Shown here piece after piece: positions 24,972-34,169 of a stretch of 64,000 nt of DNA. The notes under the pieces are model-generated. The model searched no databases. It had not been told where the DNA came from and saw nothing but the letters and a program-made list of their open reading frames with translations. Within the stretch, counting starts at the first letter, position 1. Each line of letters starts with the position of its first letter. The position numbers were made by a program, and so were the translations under genes. The DNA lies in the NCBI RefSeq assembly GCF_013032445.1, contig NZ_WQCA01000005.1, forward strand, positions 186,001-250,000, written 5' to 3'. The DNA comes from Ruegeria arenilitoris (GTDB lineage Bacteria; Pseudomonadota; Alphaproteobacteria; Rhodobacterales; Rhodobacteraceae).

Positions 24972-25847
24972 ATGCCCAAAGCCAAGCTTCTGGAAAACGG
25001 TCTGGTTCTTGGGTTTCTCGCCGCATTCCTGTGGGGCACGCACAGCGTCATCGTCCGTTATCTGACCAGTGATCTGGGTGGGCTTCAAATCGCCGTGACG
25101 CGCCTGTTCATCGCCGCTCTGGCCATCTATGGCATGTTGCGCGTGATGCGTATTTCCGTATCGATCCGGCTTGCGGATTGGAGTTTTCGGCTGGCCGTTC
25201 TGTCGACGGTAGTCAATTACATCCTCTTCCATATCGGGCTTGAACACACCGGTGCCGCCAATGCGATGGTGTTGGAGAACACCGCGCCGTTTTTTGTTCT
25301 GGTATTCCTCTATTTCTTCGCGGATACACCCGTTACGCGTACGGACGTTCTGGCCACTGGTCTGGCCATACTGGGCGTGTTCCTGACCGTTTTCCGGGAT
25401 TTTCGGGGGGGCGGAGAGCCTTTGTTCGGCGATCTTCTGGAAATCGGGGCAGGGCTCAGCTGGGCGGTGTTTCTGATCTCTAGCAGCCGGGCGATGCGCA
25501 ACTCAAAATCGACAGGGGAACGGCTGAATTTCCTGTTGGGCGTCTTCACATGCTCAGGCGTATTGCTGTTGCCATTGGCCGTGTTTTCGCTGCAGGTTCC
25601 AACGATCAATGACTTGGTGTTCCTGCTTTTGCTGGGGGTGCTCCCAACCGCGTTGGCCTACTATCTTTGGTATGAGGCCGCCGCGCGGGTGTCGACGCTG
25701 ACAGCGACGCTGATGTTTGCAGCCTCAGTTGTGTTCACTTTCATCAACTCGGCCCTATTTCTGGGGGCCGCAATCACGCCGATTGCAGCCCTTGGTGCCG
25801 CGTTGATCGTGGCCGCCGTGTTCTTGACCACCAAAAGCCAAAAGTGA
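24972..25847 (+). CDS. EamA/DMT-superfamily transporter
   Basis: This 291-residue inner-membrane protein has about ten hydrophobic segments in two EamA halves (N-terminal FLAAFLWGTHSVIVRYL, C-terminal LPTALAYYLWYEAAARVSTL). Members export amino acids or metabolites, and the substrate is unknown here. Its stop codon abuts the stop of pepF on the other strand (tga|tca) with no base between them. Confidence 0.9.
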   Translation: MPKAKLLENGLVLGFLAAFLWGTHSVIVRYLTSDLGGLQIAVTRLFIAALAIYGMLRVMRISVSIRLADWSFRLAVLSTVVNYILFHIGLEHTGAANAMVLENTAPFFVLVFLYFFADTPVTRTDVLATGLAILGVFLTVFRDFRGGGEPLFGDLLEIGAGLSWAVFLISSSRAMRNSKSTGERLNFLLGVFTCSGVLLLPLAVFSLQVPTINDLVFLLLLGVLPTALAYYLWYEAAARVSTLTATLMFAASVVFTFINSALFLGAAITPIAALGAALIVAAVFLTTKSQK

Positions 25848-27668
25848 TCAGTCTTCCATCGCTTCCAGTTCGTCGATGAAGCCCGAGATCATCGATAGAC
25901 CCTTGTCCCAGAACTTTGGATCGCTTGCGTCTAACCCGAACGGGGCCAGCAATTCTTTGTGGTGTTTCGATCCACCAGCGCGCAGCATCTCGAAATACTT
26001 GTCCTCGAACCCGTCCGATCCGCTTGCGTAAACCGAATAGAGAGCGTTCACCAAGCCGTCTCCGAACGCATAGGCGTAGACATAGAAGGGTGAGTGCACA
26101 AAGTGTGGGATATAGGCCCAGAAGGTTTCATAGCCTTCCATGATTTCGAATGCGGGCCCAAGGCTTTCGGCCTGAACGCTCATCCACAGGGCGTTGATGT
26201 CGTCCGGGGTCAATTCGCCGTCGCGGCGGGCGGCGTGCAACTTGCATTCGAAGTCGTAGAAGGCGATTTGGCGGACGACCGTGTTGATCATGTCCTCAAC
26301 CTTACCGGCCAGCAGCACCTTGCGCTGTTCCGGGGTTTCGGCCTGATCCAGCATTTTGCGGAAGGTCAGCATCTCACCGAAAACGGATGCGGTCTCGGCC
26401 AGCGTCAGCGGGGTTGAGGACAGCATTTCACCCTGATCTGCGGCAAGCACCTGATGGACTCCATGACCCAGCTCATGCGCCAGGGTCATCACGTCACGCG
26501 GTTTGCCCAGATAGTTGAGCATCACGTAGGGGTGAACGTCGGTCACGGTCGGATGCGCAAACGCGCCCGGAGCCTTGCCCGGTTTCACGGCGGCATCGAT
26601 CCAACCTTTTGAAAAGAACGGCGCTGCGATTTCTCCCATGCGGGGATCGAAGGCGTTATAGGCGTCCATGACGGTTTTTTCGGCCTCATCCCAACCAACG
26701 ACGCGAGTGTCTTCCATCGGTAGCGGCGCGTTGCGGTCCCAGACCTGCATCACGTCCAGCCCCAGCCATTTGCGCTTCAGTTCATAATAGCGGTGGCTTA
26801 GCTTGGGGTAGGCGGCCACGACGGCCTCGCGCAGGGCCTCGACCACTTCGGGCTCGACGTCGTTGGACAGGTGGCGACCGGTCTGAGCGGTCGGCATGTT
26901 GCGCCAGCGATCAACGATTTCCTTTTCCTTGGCCTGTGTGTTGTGCACGCGGGCGAAGGTTTTGATGTTATCCTGAAACACGTTTGCCAACTCGCGCGAG
27001 GCGGCTTCGCGTTTGCTGCGGTCCTGTTCTGTCAGCAGATTCAGGGTGCCTTCGATGTTCAACTCTTCGCCATCAACGGTAAAGGTCAGACCGGCGATGG
27101 TTTCGTCGAACAGACGCTCCCACGCGTCGCCGACCACGCCCAGATCGTGCAGGAATTTTTCCAACTCGTCGGACAGCTGATAGGGTTTCATCGCGCGGAT
27201 GCGACGGAAGACCGGCTCGTATCGGGCCAGATCTGCGTTGGCATCGAAAAGAGCCTTCAGAGCGTCATCGTCGATGCGGTTGATTTCCAGCGTGAAGAAA
27301 ACCAGCGGCGTGGTGAAGATGGTGATCTTTTCCTGCATGTCCGACAGGAACTTGGCGCGCTCGGCATCGGTGGTCAGTTGGTAGTACCGCAGACCGGCGA
27401 AAGACATGATGCGCCCAGCAATCGAGTTGATCTTTTCGTTACGCTGCACGCAGGTCAGCAGGCCCTCGGCGTCCAGATCGGCCAGCTTGCCTTCGTAGTC
27501 TGCCGCAAAGGATGCGCATTCGCCGTCAAGCCATTCAAGATCCCGATCCAGTTCTGGCGCCTCTTCTGAACTGTAGAGGTCGGTCAGATCCCATTCCGGC
27601 AGGTTGCCAAGATCGCCGGTTCCTCCGGCTGCGTTTGCGTCACGGACGGGAAAGGGAAGGTCGCGCAT
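25848..27668 (-). CDS. pepF: M3-family oligoendopeptidase PepF
   Basis: This 606-residue cytoplasmic zinc metallopeptidase degrades oligopeptides. The active site H398-E399-L-G-H402 is followed by the third ligand region LAETASVFGEM (E425), and the long helical N-terminal domain is typical of PepF. GAGGTG lies eight bases before the ATG. The length matches the family and nothing is missing. Confidence 0.95.
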   Translation of the reverse strand: MRDLPFPVRDANAAGGTGDLGNLPEWDLTDLYSSEEAPELDRDLEWLDGECASFAADYEGKLADLDAEGLLTCVQRNEKINSIAGRIMSFAGLRYYQLTTDAERAKFLSDMQEKITIFTTPLVFFTLEINRIDDDALKALFDANADLARYEPVFRRIRAMKPYQLSDELEKFLHDLGVVGDAWERLFDETIAGLTFTVDGEELNIEGTLNLLTEQDRSKREAASRELANVFQDNIKTFARVHNTQAKEKEIVDRWRNMPTAQTGRHLSNDVEPEVVEALREAVVAAYPKLSHRYYELKRKWLGLDVMQVWDRNAPLPMEDTRVVGWDEAEKTVMDAYNAFDPRMGEIAAPFFSKGWIDAAVKPGKAPGAFAHPTVTDVHPYVMLNYLGKPRDVMTLAHELGHGVHQVLAADQGEMLSSTPLTLAETASVFGEMLTFRKMLDQAETPEQRKVLLAGKVEDMINTVVRQIAFYDFECKLHAARRDGELTPDDINALWMSVQAESLGPAFEIMEGYETFWAYIPHFVHSPFYVYAYAFGDGLVNALYSVYASGSDGFEDKYFEMLRAGGSKHHKELLAPFGLDASDPKFWDKGLSMISGFIDELEAMED

Positions 27669-27750
27669 GAATCACCTCGGAAAATCTGCTTTCGCAAACA
27701 TCTAGGCGCGGGCGGCCCGGATCACAAGCCGCCTTTGCGTGAGCGTTTCT

Positions 27751-28728
27751 TTAGTTCGACAGGGCAGGCGCAGGTGCGGTGTTCGATTGAGCGGCCAGAA
27801 AATGAGCCACCAATTGGTCATATACTGGGCCGCGCACCCCGGGCGGCTCCATTAGTACCTCGTGTTCGCCTTTGGGAATTTCAACCAGAGTGCCGTTGGG
27901 CCAATTCGCCATCCGCGCGCGGATCGCTTTGCGGTCAACGATTTGCTCGTGGCTGCCCAGAAAGGTCAGACAGGGCGTCGCGGGGGCGGTCTGCTCCATC
28001 AACCAGGCGCATTCGTCCAACGCCTCGCGCAGCCAGATTGTCGATGGTGCGCCGAGGGCCAGTTCCGGGTGCGCGATTAGTTGATCTTTCATCATCTGGT
28101 ACATCGCCGGATCACGTGTCAGCACATTGCCGTCAAAGGGTTGCGAGGCAACATAGCTTTCCAACGAAGTGGTTGGAGGGGTTTTTTCCCCCAGTCCGAT
28201 CCGCGGCCCCCAATAGGCGGTCAACCGACTAAGAGGCTTCATGATCGGAGTAAAGAAGATGCCCCACATCGGGCCGGTAAACGCGCAAGCGGCAAAGCAG
28301 TCGCGTTCCAGAACCGCACGCAGCCCGATCGCGCCACCCATCGAATGACCAATCACATACCAAGGTTTCGGCAAGTCCAATTCGTCAGCGAGTTCAAGCG
28401 TGACCTGCACATCGTGCTGATAGTCGGTGAACTGTTCGACATGCCCGACGCGTGGGTCATCCAGCAGGCGATCCGCCAGCCCCTGACCACGCCAGTCTAC
28501 GGCCAGACACGCAAAACCGCGCCCAACGAACTCGGCTGCGGAATCACCGTATTTCTCGATGTACTCTGTACGGCCCGGGAACATCATTACCGTGCCGATT
28601 GCCTCGCCTTCGGGGCGCCAGTGGCCCATGCGGATACGGGTGTCATCTGCAGTTGTCACCCAATGGGCCGCACCACCGGCGGGTCCGCCGGCCACGTCTT
28701 CATAAAAAGGGGCCGGCGAGAACTGCAT
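27751..28728 (-). CDS. Alpha/beta hydrolase, lysophospholipase-like
   Basis: This 325-residue serine hydrolase has nucleophile elbow GHSMGG (about residues 129-134) and a catalytic-acid region near CLTFLGSHEQIVD. A His follows in IPKGEHEVLMEP. It is close to PldB/monoacylglycerol lipase proteins. There is no signal peptide. The ATG overlaps the stop of the SCP2 gene by one base (TGATG), so the two form an operon and may share a lipid-related role. Confidence 0.9.
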   Translation of the reverse strand: MQFSPAPFYEDVAGGPAGGAAHWVTTADDTRIRMGHWRPEGEAIGTVMMFPGRTEYIEKYGDSAAEFVGRGFACLAVDWRGQGLADRLLDDPRVGHVEQFTDYQHDVQVTLELADELDLPKPWYVIGHSMGGAIGLRAVLERDCFAACAFTGPMWGIFFTPIMKPLSRLTAYWGPRIGLGEKTPPTTSLESYVASQPFDGNVLTRDPAMYQMMKDQLIAHPELALGAPSTIWLREALDECAWLMEQTAPATPCLTFLGSHEQIVDRKAIRARMANWPNGTLVEIPKGEHEVLMEPPGVRGPVYDQLVAHFLAAQSNTAPAPALSN

Positions 28729-29018
28729 CAGGCCAGCACCGAGGCAAGTTTCATGGCAACACCCATGTCACCGTCAACGCTCAGCTTGCCTGACATGAAC
28801 GCACCGGTGGGGTTCAGGTCGCCGCTGAGAATTTGTTCAAACGTGTCTGCATCGGCGCTCAGGGTTACGTCGGCCTCTTCGTCGCTGACACGTGCGCCGT
28901 TTGCATCAAGAACGATAGCGCCTAGATCGGCGATTGCAAACTTGGCCGAAGCGTCGAAATCGCCGCCGGTCAGTTTTTCGTTCAGCGCCGCTGCGGCTTT
29001 TTCAAGGGTGTCGCTCAT
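28728..29018 (-). CDS. SCP2 sterol-binding-domain protein
   Basis: This 96-residue single-domain SCP2-like protein (VTLSADADTFEQILSGDLNP, TGAFMSGKLSVDGDMGVAMK) binds a hydrophobic ligand in a pocket. The start at 29018 follows GAGGAACACC; longer frames upstream are antisense to the TPR gene and implausible. It is translationally coupled to the hydrolase, which suggests lipid handling. The ligand is unknown. Confidence 0.92.
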   Translation of the reverse strand: MSDTLEKAAAALNEKLTGGDFDASAKFAIADLGAIVLDANGARVSDEEADVTLSADADTFEQILSGDLNPTGAFMSGKLSVDGDMGVAMKLASVLA

Positions 29019-29087
29019 GGTGTTCCTCATTTTGTTTCTGCGCCGTGAATGGACATCCCCGGTCGCAACGCTACACTGAACATTGTT

Positions 29088-29657
29088 ATGAGCATTGCAA
29101 CAAACAATCTCAAAGGTACCGTCGCGGCATTTTTTGTCACGGTCATGTTTTCCACCAGTTCCGCCGCGCAACAGGCGGACCTGAGGGATGAGGACGCGCT
29201 GCTGCAGCAACTGGCGCTGGCCACACCGGAACAGGCGATTGGATTGGACCGGCAGCTCAAGGCGCTGTGGGCTCAGTCTGGCTCTGCCTCGGCGGACTTG
29301 CTGTTAGAACGCGGACGCGAGGCTCTTGAGGATGGCGATACATTGGCCGCCATCGAACATCTGACGGCACTGACCGATCACGCGCCCGGCTTTGCCGAAG
29401 GCTGGCACCTGCGGGCTTCGGCGTTTTTCGGGATGGATCGCTTTGGCATGGCCGCCGCTGATCTGGAACACGCGCTGACGCTGAACCCGAATAATTACGA
29501 GGCTATCTATGGCCTTGGCCTGATCTTCGAGATCATCGAACAGCCCGACAAGGCGCTGGGTGCCTATGAGCGCGCGCTGGCTATACATCCGCATCATGAA
29601 GAAGTAACCAATGCTGTGAATCGACTGAAGCCTCAGGTCGAGGGCTCGGCCCTCTAA
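29088..29657 (+). CDS. Periplasmic tetratricopeptide-repeat protein
   Basis: The protein of about 189 residues has a signal peptide (LKGTVAAFFVTVMFSTSSAA) and at least two TPR motifs (AEGWHLRASAFFGMDRFGMA, YEAIYGLGLIFEIIEQPDKA). The ATG at 29088 gives the clean signal sequence; an ATG at 29049 would add 13 residues. Neither has a strong ribosome site. TPRs mediate protein contacts, and the partner is unknown. It lies 22 bases ahead of the helicase gene. Confidence 0.8.
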   Translation: MSIATNNLKGTVAAFFVTVMFSTSSAAQQADLRDEDALLQQLALATPEQAIGLDRQLKALWAQSGSASADLLLERGREALEDGDTLAAIEHLTALTDHAPGFAEGWHLRASAFFGMDRFGMAAADLEHALTLNPNNYEAIYGLGLIFEIIEQPDKALGAYERALAIHPHHEEVTNAVNRLKPQVEGSAL

Positions 29658-29679
29658 AGAACCGGGGCAGGGGGCAAAG

Positions 29680-32487
29680 GTGAGCGGGTCATCCCGAATC
29701 GTGGCCGTACTTGGCCCGACCAACACAGGTAAAACGCACTACGCAATCGAGCGGATGCTGGGGCACCGGACCGGTGTGATCGGCTTGCCGCTGCGTCTGC
29801 TAGCGCGCGAGGTATATGACAAGATCGTAGCCATTCGCGGCCCGTCCGTTGTGGCGCTAGTCACTGGGGAAGAACGGATCGTACCCCCGCGTACTCAATA
29901 CTGGGTCTGCACCGTCGAAGCGATGCCCGAGGGTATGGGCGCGGACTTCGTGGCCATTGACGAGATTCAGCTCTGCGCCGATCCCGAGCGCGGACACGTC
30001 TTCACCGACCGCCTGCTGCGTTCACGCGGCACTAATGAGACGCTGTTTCTCGGCTCAGATACAATGCGTGGCCCCATCGCGGCACTGGTGCCCGAGGCGC
30101 AGTTCGTGCGTCGTGAACGGATGTCTCAATTGGTTTACGCTGGTTCCAAGAAGATCAGCCGGATGCCGCCGCGCAGCGCCATCGTCGGGTTTTCGGTCGA
30201 TAGCGTCTATGCCATCGCCGAACTGCTGCGCCGTCAAAAGGGTGGGGCGGCCGTGGTCATGGGGGCGCTCAGCCCACGGACACGGAATGCGCAGGTGGAC
30301 TTGTATCAGAATGGCGAGGTCGACTATCTGGTCGCGACCGACGCAATCGGGATGGGGCTGAACCTGGATGTCGATCACGTCGCCTTTTCCTCGCTGACCA
30401 AATTCGACGGGCGCCGGATGCGTCCGCTTGCGCCGAATGAATTGGCCCAGATTGCAGGCCGCGCCGGGCGCGGCATGTCTGACGGCACCTTCGGTGTGAC
30501 CGGAGAGGCCCCGCCATTGGAAGAAGGCGTGGCGCAAGCCATCATGGACAGCCGGTTCACGCCGATGAAAAAACTGAACTGGCGGAATGCCGCCCTCAGG
30601 TTCGGCTCAGTTGACGCGCTGATCGACTCGCTTGAGGTCAGCCCGAATGACGAACATCTGATCAAGGCGCGGCCCGCTGACGATTTGAACGTGCTGAAAT
30701 CGCTGTCACAAGTGGCTGAGGTTGCGGCTCGCGCCAGCGATGGCAAATCGATCCGTTTGCTGTGGGATGTGTGCCGAATTCCCGATTTTCGTGGTATTAG
30801 CCATGCCGAACACGCCAATCTGCTCGAAGTGATATATGGCCACTTGCATGAACGCGGTTCGATCCCGGATGACTTTATGGCTAGGCAGATACGCCGGATC
30901 GACCGTACGGATGGCGATATTGACGCACTCTCCAAAAGGTTGGCATATATTCGCACTTGGACATATGTTGCGCAGCGAAACGGTTGGGTGCGTGACGAAT
31001 CACATTGGCGAGACGAAACGCGCACTGTAGAAGACAGGCTGTCGGATGCATTACATGACCGATTGACGCAAAGATTTGTGGACCGGCGCACATCTGTGTT
31101 GCTGCGCCGGCTCAAACAGAAGGAGGCCCTTTTGGCCGAAGTAAATGACAAGGGTGAAGTGACCGTCGAAGGCGAATTCGTCGGTCGTCTGGAAGGGTTC
31201 CGGTTTAGTCCGGACAAAAGCGCGCAAGGAACCGAGGCGAAAGCTTTGAAATCGGCGTCCCTGCAAGCACTCGCGCCGCAATTCCATCTGCGTGCTGATC
31301 GCTTCTACAACGCGCCCGATACCGAAATTGATTTCACCGATCAGGGTGGCCTGATGTGGGGCGAATATGCAGTCGGCAAACTGGTTGCCGGGGCAGAGCC
31401 TCTTAAGCCGATGGTCGAGGTTTTTGTGGACGAGGCCGCGGGACCTGACGTCGAACAGAAGGTGCAGCGCCGCCTGCAGCACTTCATCGACCGCAAAGTG
31501 GCTGCTTTGTTTGAGCCGCTGCTGACCCTGTCGCGTGACGAAGAACTGACTGGCCTCGCCAAAGGGTTCGCCTTCCGTATGGTCGAAGCGTTGGGTGTGC
31601 TGCCTCGCGCTGGCGTTGCCCAAGAGGTCAAGGATCTGGATCAGGATGCCCGAGGTGCGCTGCGCAAGCACGGCATCCGCTTTGGTCAGTTCACGATCTT
31701 CATGCCGCTGCTGCTGAAACCGGCACCGACGCGCCTGCGTCTAGTGCTGTGGGCGCTGTCCAACGGACTGCAGGAATTCCCCGAAGCACCGCCTCCGGGT
31801 CTTGTCACTGTACCGGTCGCCAAGGATGCGCCCGCAGGCTACGACACCATGTGCGGTTACCGCGATGCGGGCGAACGCTCTATTCGGATCGATATGCTGG
31901 AACGTCTGGCCGACATGCTGCGCGCCGAAGACAGCCGTGGTGGGTTCGAAGCCAAGCCCGATATGCTGTCGATCACTGGTATGACGTTGGAACAGTTCGC
32001 CGACCTGATGAAAGGGCTTGGCTACAACGCCGAGCGCGGCGAGCGTGAAAAGGTCAAGGCGGCACCGGTCGAGGCACCTGTAGCCGAAGCGACCGAGCAA
32101 CCGCCAGCCGAAGAAACCCCGGCGCCTGAGGCGGCAACCGAAGAGGTCGCCACCCCCGCCGAGGCGCCAGCCGAGGCCACCGAAAGCACCGAGGCGCCAG
32201 CCGAGGCTCCGGCATCGGAAGAGCCCGAGGTTGAGATATTCTACACCTTCACCTGGGGTCGTCAGCGTCAAGCCAACCGTGGCCCGCGCCGAGAACAGCG
32301 GCAGGGGCAGGGCAAGGGCAAACCGCGTGGCAAGCCTCAGGACGGGCGCGGCAAGCCGCAGGGCAAAAAGGGCGGCAAACCACAAGGTGCCAAGTCCTTC
32401 TCCTCGCGTCCGCCCAAGAAGGAAAAGGCGATCGATCCCGATAACCCGTTCGCAGCCGCGTTGATGGGTTTGAAGGACGGTAACTAA
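29680..32487 (+). CDS. SUV3-like DEAD/DExH RNA helicase with low-complexity tail
   Basis: This 935-residue ATP-dependent RNA helicase is related to mitochondrial SUV3. Walker A is GPTNTGKT (12-19), motif II is DEIQ (94-97) and motif VI is QIAGRAGRG in the second RecA lobe. The SUV3 C-terminal region follows to about residue 790. A tail then begins with Ala/Pro/Glu repeats (APAEAPAEATES-like) and ends in a very basic Gly/Lys/Arg/Gln stretch likely to bind RNA. The start is GTG. The next gene, an S4 RNA-binding protein, begins six bases after the stop, so both probably serve RNA metabolism. Confidence 0.9.
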   Translation: MSGSSRIVAVLGPTNTGKTHYAIERMLGHRTGVIGLPLRLLAREVYDKIVAIRGPSVVALVTGEERIVPPRTQYWVCTVEAMPEGMGADFVAIDEIQLCADPERGHVFTDRLLRSRGTNETLFLGSDTMRGPIAALVPEAQFVRRERMSQLVYAGSKKISRMPPRSAIVGFSVDSVYAIAELLRRQKGGAAVVMGALSPRTRNAQVDLYQNGEVDYLVATDAIGMGLNLDVDHVAFSSLTKFDGRRMRPLAPNELAQIAGRAGRGMSDGTFGVTGEAPPLEEGVAQAIMDSRFTPMKKLNWRNAALRFGSVDALIDSLEVSPNDEHLIKARPADDLNVLKSLSQVAEVAARASDGKSIRLLWDVCRIPDFRGISHAEHANLLEVIYGHLHERGSIPDDFMARQIRRIDRTDGDIDALSKRLAYIRTWTYVAQRNGWVRDESHWRDETRTVEDRLSDALHDRLTQRFVDRRTSVLLRRLKQKEALLAEVNDKGEVTVEGEFVGRLEGFRFSPDKSAQGTEAKALKSASLQALAPQFHLRADRFYNAPDTEIDFTDQGGLMWGEYAVGKLVAGAEPLKPMVEVFVDEAAGPDVEQKVQRRLQHFIDRKVAALFEPLLTLSRDEELTGLAKGFAFRMVEALGVLPRAGVAQEVKDLDQDARGALRKHGIRFGQFTIFMPLLLKPAPTRLRLVLWALSNGLQEFPEAPPPGLVTVPVAKDAPAGYDTMCGYRDAGERSIRIDMLERLADMLRAEDSRGGFEAKPDMLSITGMTLEQFADLMKGLGYNAERGEREKVKAAPVEAPVAEATEQPPAEETPAPEAATEEVATPAEAPAEATESTEAPAEAPASEEPEVEIFYTFTWGRQRQANRGPRREQRQGQGKGKPRGKPQDGRGKPQGKKGGKPQGAKSFSSRPPKKEKAIDPDNPFAAALMGLKDGN

Positions 32488-32493
32488 ACGCCG

Positions 32494-32859
32494 ATGGCTG
32501 AGGCCAAGCTGCGGATCGACAAATGGTTGTGGCAGGCGCGGTTCTTCAAGACCCGCAGTCTGGCCGCCAAACAGGTCAGCGGCGGTCACGTCCGTTTGAA
32601 CGGAAACCGGGTCCTGAAACCGGCGCAAGCCGTAGGACCCGGAGACGTTCTGACCTTCCCACAAGGCCGCATTGTGCGGGTGGTTCGGGTCGAAAAGCTC
32701 GGTGAACGCCGCGGCCCTGCGCCCGAGGCGCAGACGTTGTACTTCGAAATGACGGAAAAACAGGACGCTCCGCCCAAAAATCCGGGTTTCGAGGGAAAAG
32801 GTCGTCCGACCAAGAAAGATCGGCGCGCGCTTGATCTTTCTCGCACCAAAGAGGGCTGA
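32494..32859 (+). CDS. hslR: S4-domain RNA-binding protein, Hsp15-like
   Basis: This 121-residue protein has an S4 domain (LRIDKWLWQARFFKTRSLAA, then GGHVRLNGNRV) and a basic tail ending KKDRRALDLSRTKEG. It resembles Hsp15, which binds stalled 50S subunits carrying nascent chains. It lies six bases after the helicase gene and is probably co-transcribed. No heat-shock promoter lies directly upstream. Confidence 0.9.
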   Translation: MAEAKLRIDKWLWQARFFKTRSLAAKQVSGGHVRLNGNRVLKPAQAVGPGDVLTFPQGRIVRVVRVEKLGERRGPAPEAQTLYFEMTEKQDAPPKNPGFEGKGRPTKKDRRALDLSRTKEG

Positions 32860-32925
32860 TCCTCCCTTGAAGACAATGCAATACTGGATTAGCTAGTCGC
32901 CCAAACCGCAAACGGGAATCCGACC

Positions 32926-33264
32926 ATGACCTACGTCGTCACAGAAAACTGCATCGCCTGCAAATACACCGACTGTGTCGAGGTCTGTCCAGTCGATTGC
33001 TTTTACGAAGGCGAGAACACACTGGTCATTCACCCCGACGAATGCATCGACTGTGGTGTGTGCGAACCGGAATGCCCGGCTGACGCCATCCGTCCCGATA
33101 CCGAGCCTGGCATGGATCAGTGGGTCGAGTTTAACCGGAAGTATTCCGAACAATGGCCGGTGATCGTGACAAAGAAAGACCCGCTGCCCGAGGCGGAAGA
33201 ACGCGACGGTGAAGAGGGCAAGATGGAGAAGTATTTCTCGGAAGCGCCCGGCGAAGGTGGTTAA
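32926..33264 (+). CDS. fdxA: 7Fe ferredoxin FdxA
   Basis: This 112-residue ferredoxin carries a [3Fe-4S] and a [4Fe-4S] cluster. The cysteines follow the Azotobacter FdI pattern: C9, C17 and C50 for the 3Fe cluster, and C21, C40, C43 and C46 for the 4Fe cluster, with extra C12 and C25. The acidic C-terminal extension is typical. It carries low-potential electrons in the cytoplasm; its partner is not shown by the context. Confidence 0.95.
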   Translation: MTYVVTENCIACKYTDCVEVCPVDCFYEGENTLVIHPDECIDCGVCEPECPADAIRPDTEPGMDQWVEFNRKYSEQWPVIVTKKDPLPEAEERDGEEGKMEKYFSEAPGEGG

Positions 33265-33474
33265 GCGATTCGCCCTCTGAACTTGTTCGTTCAGGTATAG
33301 AAACAGCTTACATCGCCTTGAAAAACATAAGGTTTCACAGTCGAAAAAGGGCGTGGCCTTTCAGGTGTCGTAATTTTGTGATATAATCAGAAGCGAATGT
33401 TGAATGAGATGGGGATGTACTCCGTAAGTATGACTGCTTTGGAGTTCTGATTTTATGACAAACCAGCCGCTTGG

Positions 33475-33506
33475 CGGAGCCGGTAGAGGCTCCGGCTTGG
33501 GGGTTT
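33475..33506 (+). terminator. Hairpin with T-run upstream of carD
   Basis: CGGAGCC (33475-33481) pairs with GGCTCCG (33488-33494) over a six-base loop. GCTTGGGGGTTTT follows. It lies within the 283-base gap between fdxA and carD and may end the fdxA transcript or a short RNA, or act as a carD leader element. The rest of the gap shows nothing else I can support. Confidence 0.5.
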
Positions 33507-33547
33507 TGTCGTCCTGTATCTCGCTCTGTAACCAAGGATGAACCTGT

Positions 33548-34057
33548 ATGTCTAAGTCGAAAAAGCTTGAGTTCCGCCCGAACGACTATGTTGTTTACCC
33601 TGCGCATGGCGTGGGTCAGATCATCTCGATCGAAGAACAGGAAGTCGCCGGGTTCTCGCTTGAGCTGTTCGTCATCTCCTTCGAAAAAGACAAGATGACC
33701 CTGCGGGTGCCGACCAACAAGGTAACCGAGTCCGGTTTGCGGTCGCTCAGCTCGCCTGATGTCATCAGCCAGGCGATGAAAACCCTGAAAGGCAAGGCCA
33801 AGGTCAAGCGCGCCATGTGGTCCCGCCGTGCGCAGGAGTATGAGCAAAAGATCAACTCGGGCGATCTGATCTCGATTGCCGAAGTAGTCCGCGACCTGCA
33901 CCGCACCGACGATCAGCGCGAGCAGAGCTATTCTGAGCGTCAGCTTTACGAAGCCGCGCTTGAGCGTTTGACCCGCGAAGTAGCCGCCGTCTCTGGCGCT
34001 GGAGAAATTTCGGCAGCCAAACAGGTGGATGAGGTTCTGACCTCGCGCGCCGCCTAA
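33548..34057 (+). CDS. carD: CarD-family RNA polymerase-binding regulator
   Basis: This 169-residue CarD/CdnL protein has an N-terminal Tudor-like RNA polymerase interaction domain (RPNDYVVYPAHGVGQIISIE) and a helical C-terminal domain (MKTLKGKAKVKRAMWSRRAQ, SERQLYEAALERLTREV). CarD stabilises open promoter complexes, notably at rRNA promoters. A good terminator follows. Confidence 0.95.
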   Translation: MSKSKKLEFRPNDYVVYPAHGVGQIISIEEQEVAGFSLELFVISFEKDKMTLRVPTNKVTESGLRSLSSPDVISQAMKTLKGKAKVKRAMWSRRAQEYEQKINSGDLISIAEVVRDLHRTDDQREQSYSERQLYEAALERLTREVAAVSGAGEISAAKQVDEVLTSRAA

Positions 34058-34078
34058 TCGCTGCCTAAGCCAAATTTC

Positions 34079-34109
34079 GGGCCGCTCCTGCAGGGGGCGG
34101 CCTTTTTTG
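34079..34109 (+). terminator. Intrinsic terminator of carD
   Basis: GGCCGCtCC-tgca-GGGGGCGGCC forms a strong stem and is followed by TTTTTT. It lies 22 bases after the carD stop and before the ATG of the channel gene, which argues against the longer upstream start for that gene. Confidence 0.9.
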
Positions 34110-34169
34110 TCTCTGGTCTTGGTGAATTTCGCGTTTGCCGCTAATTTTCCTGTAACCAGAGGCGGATAC

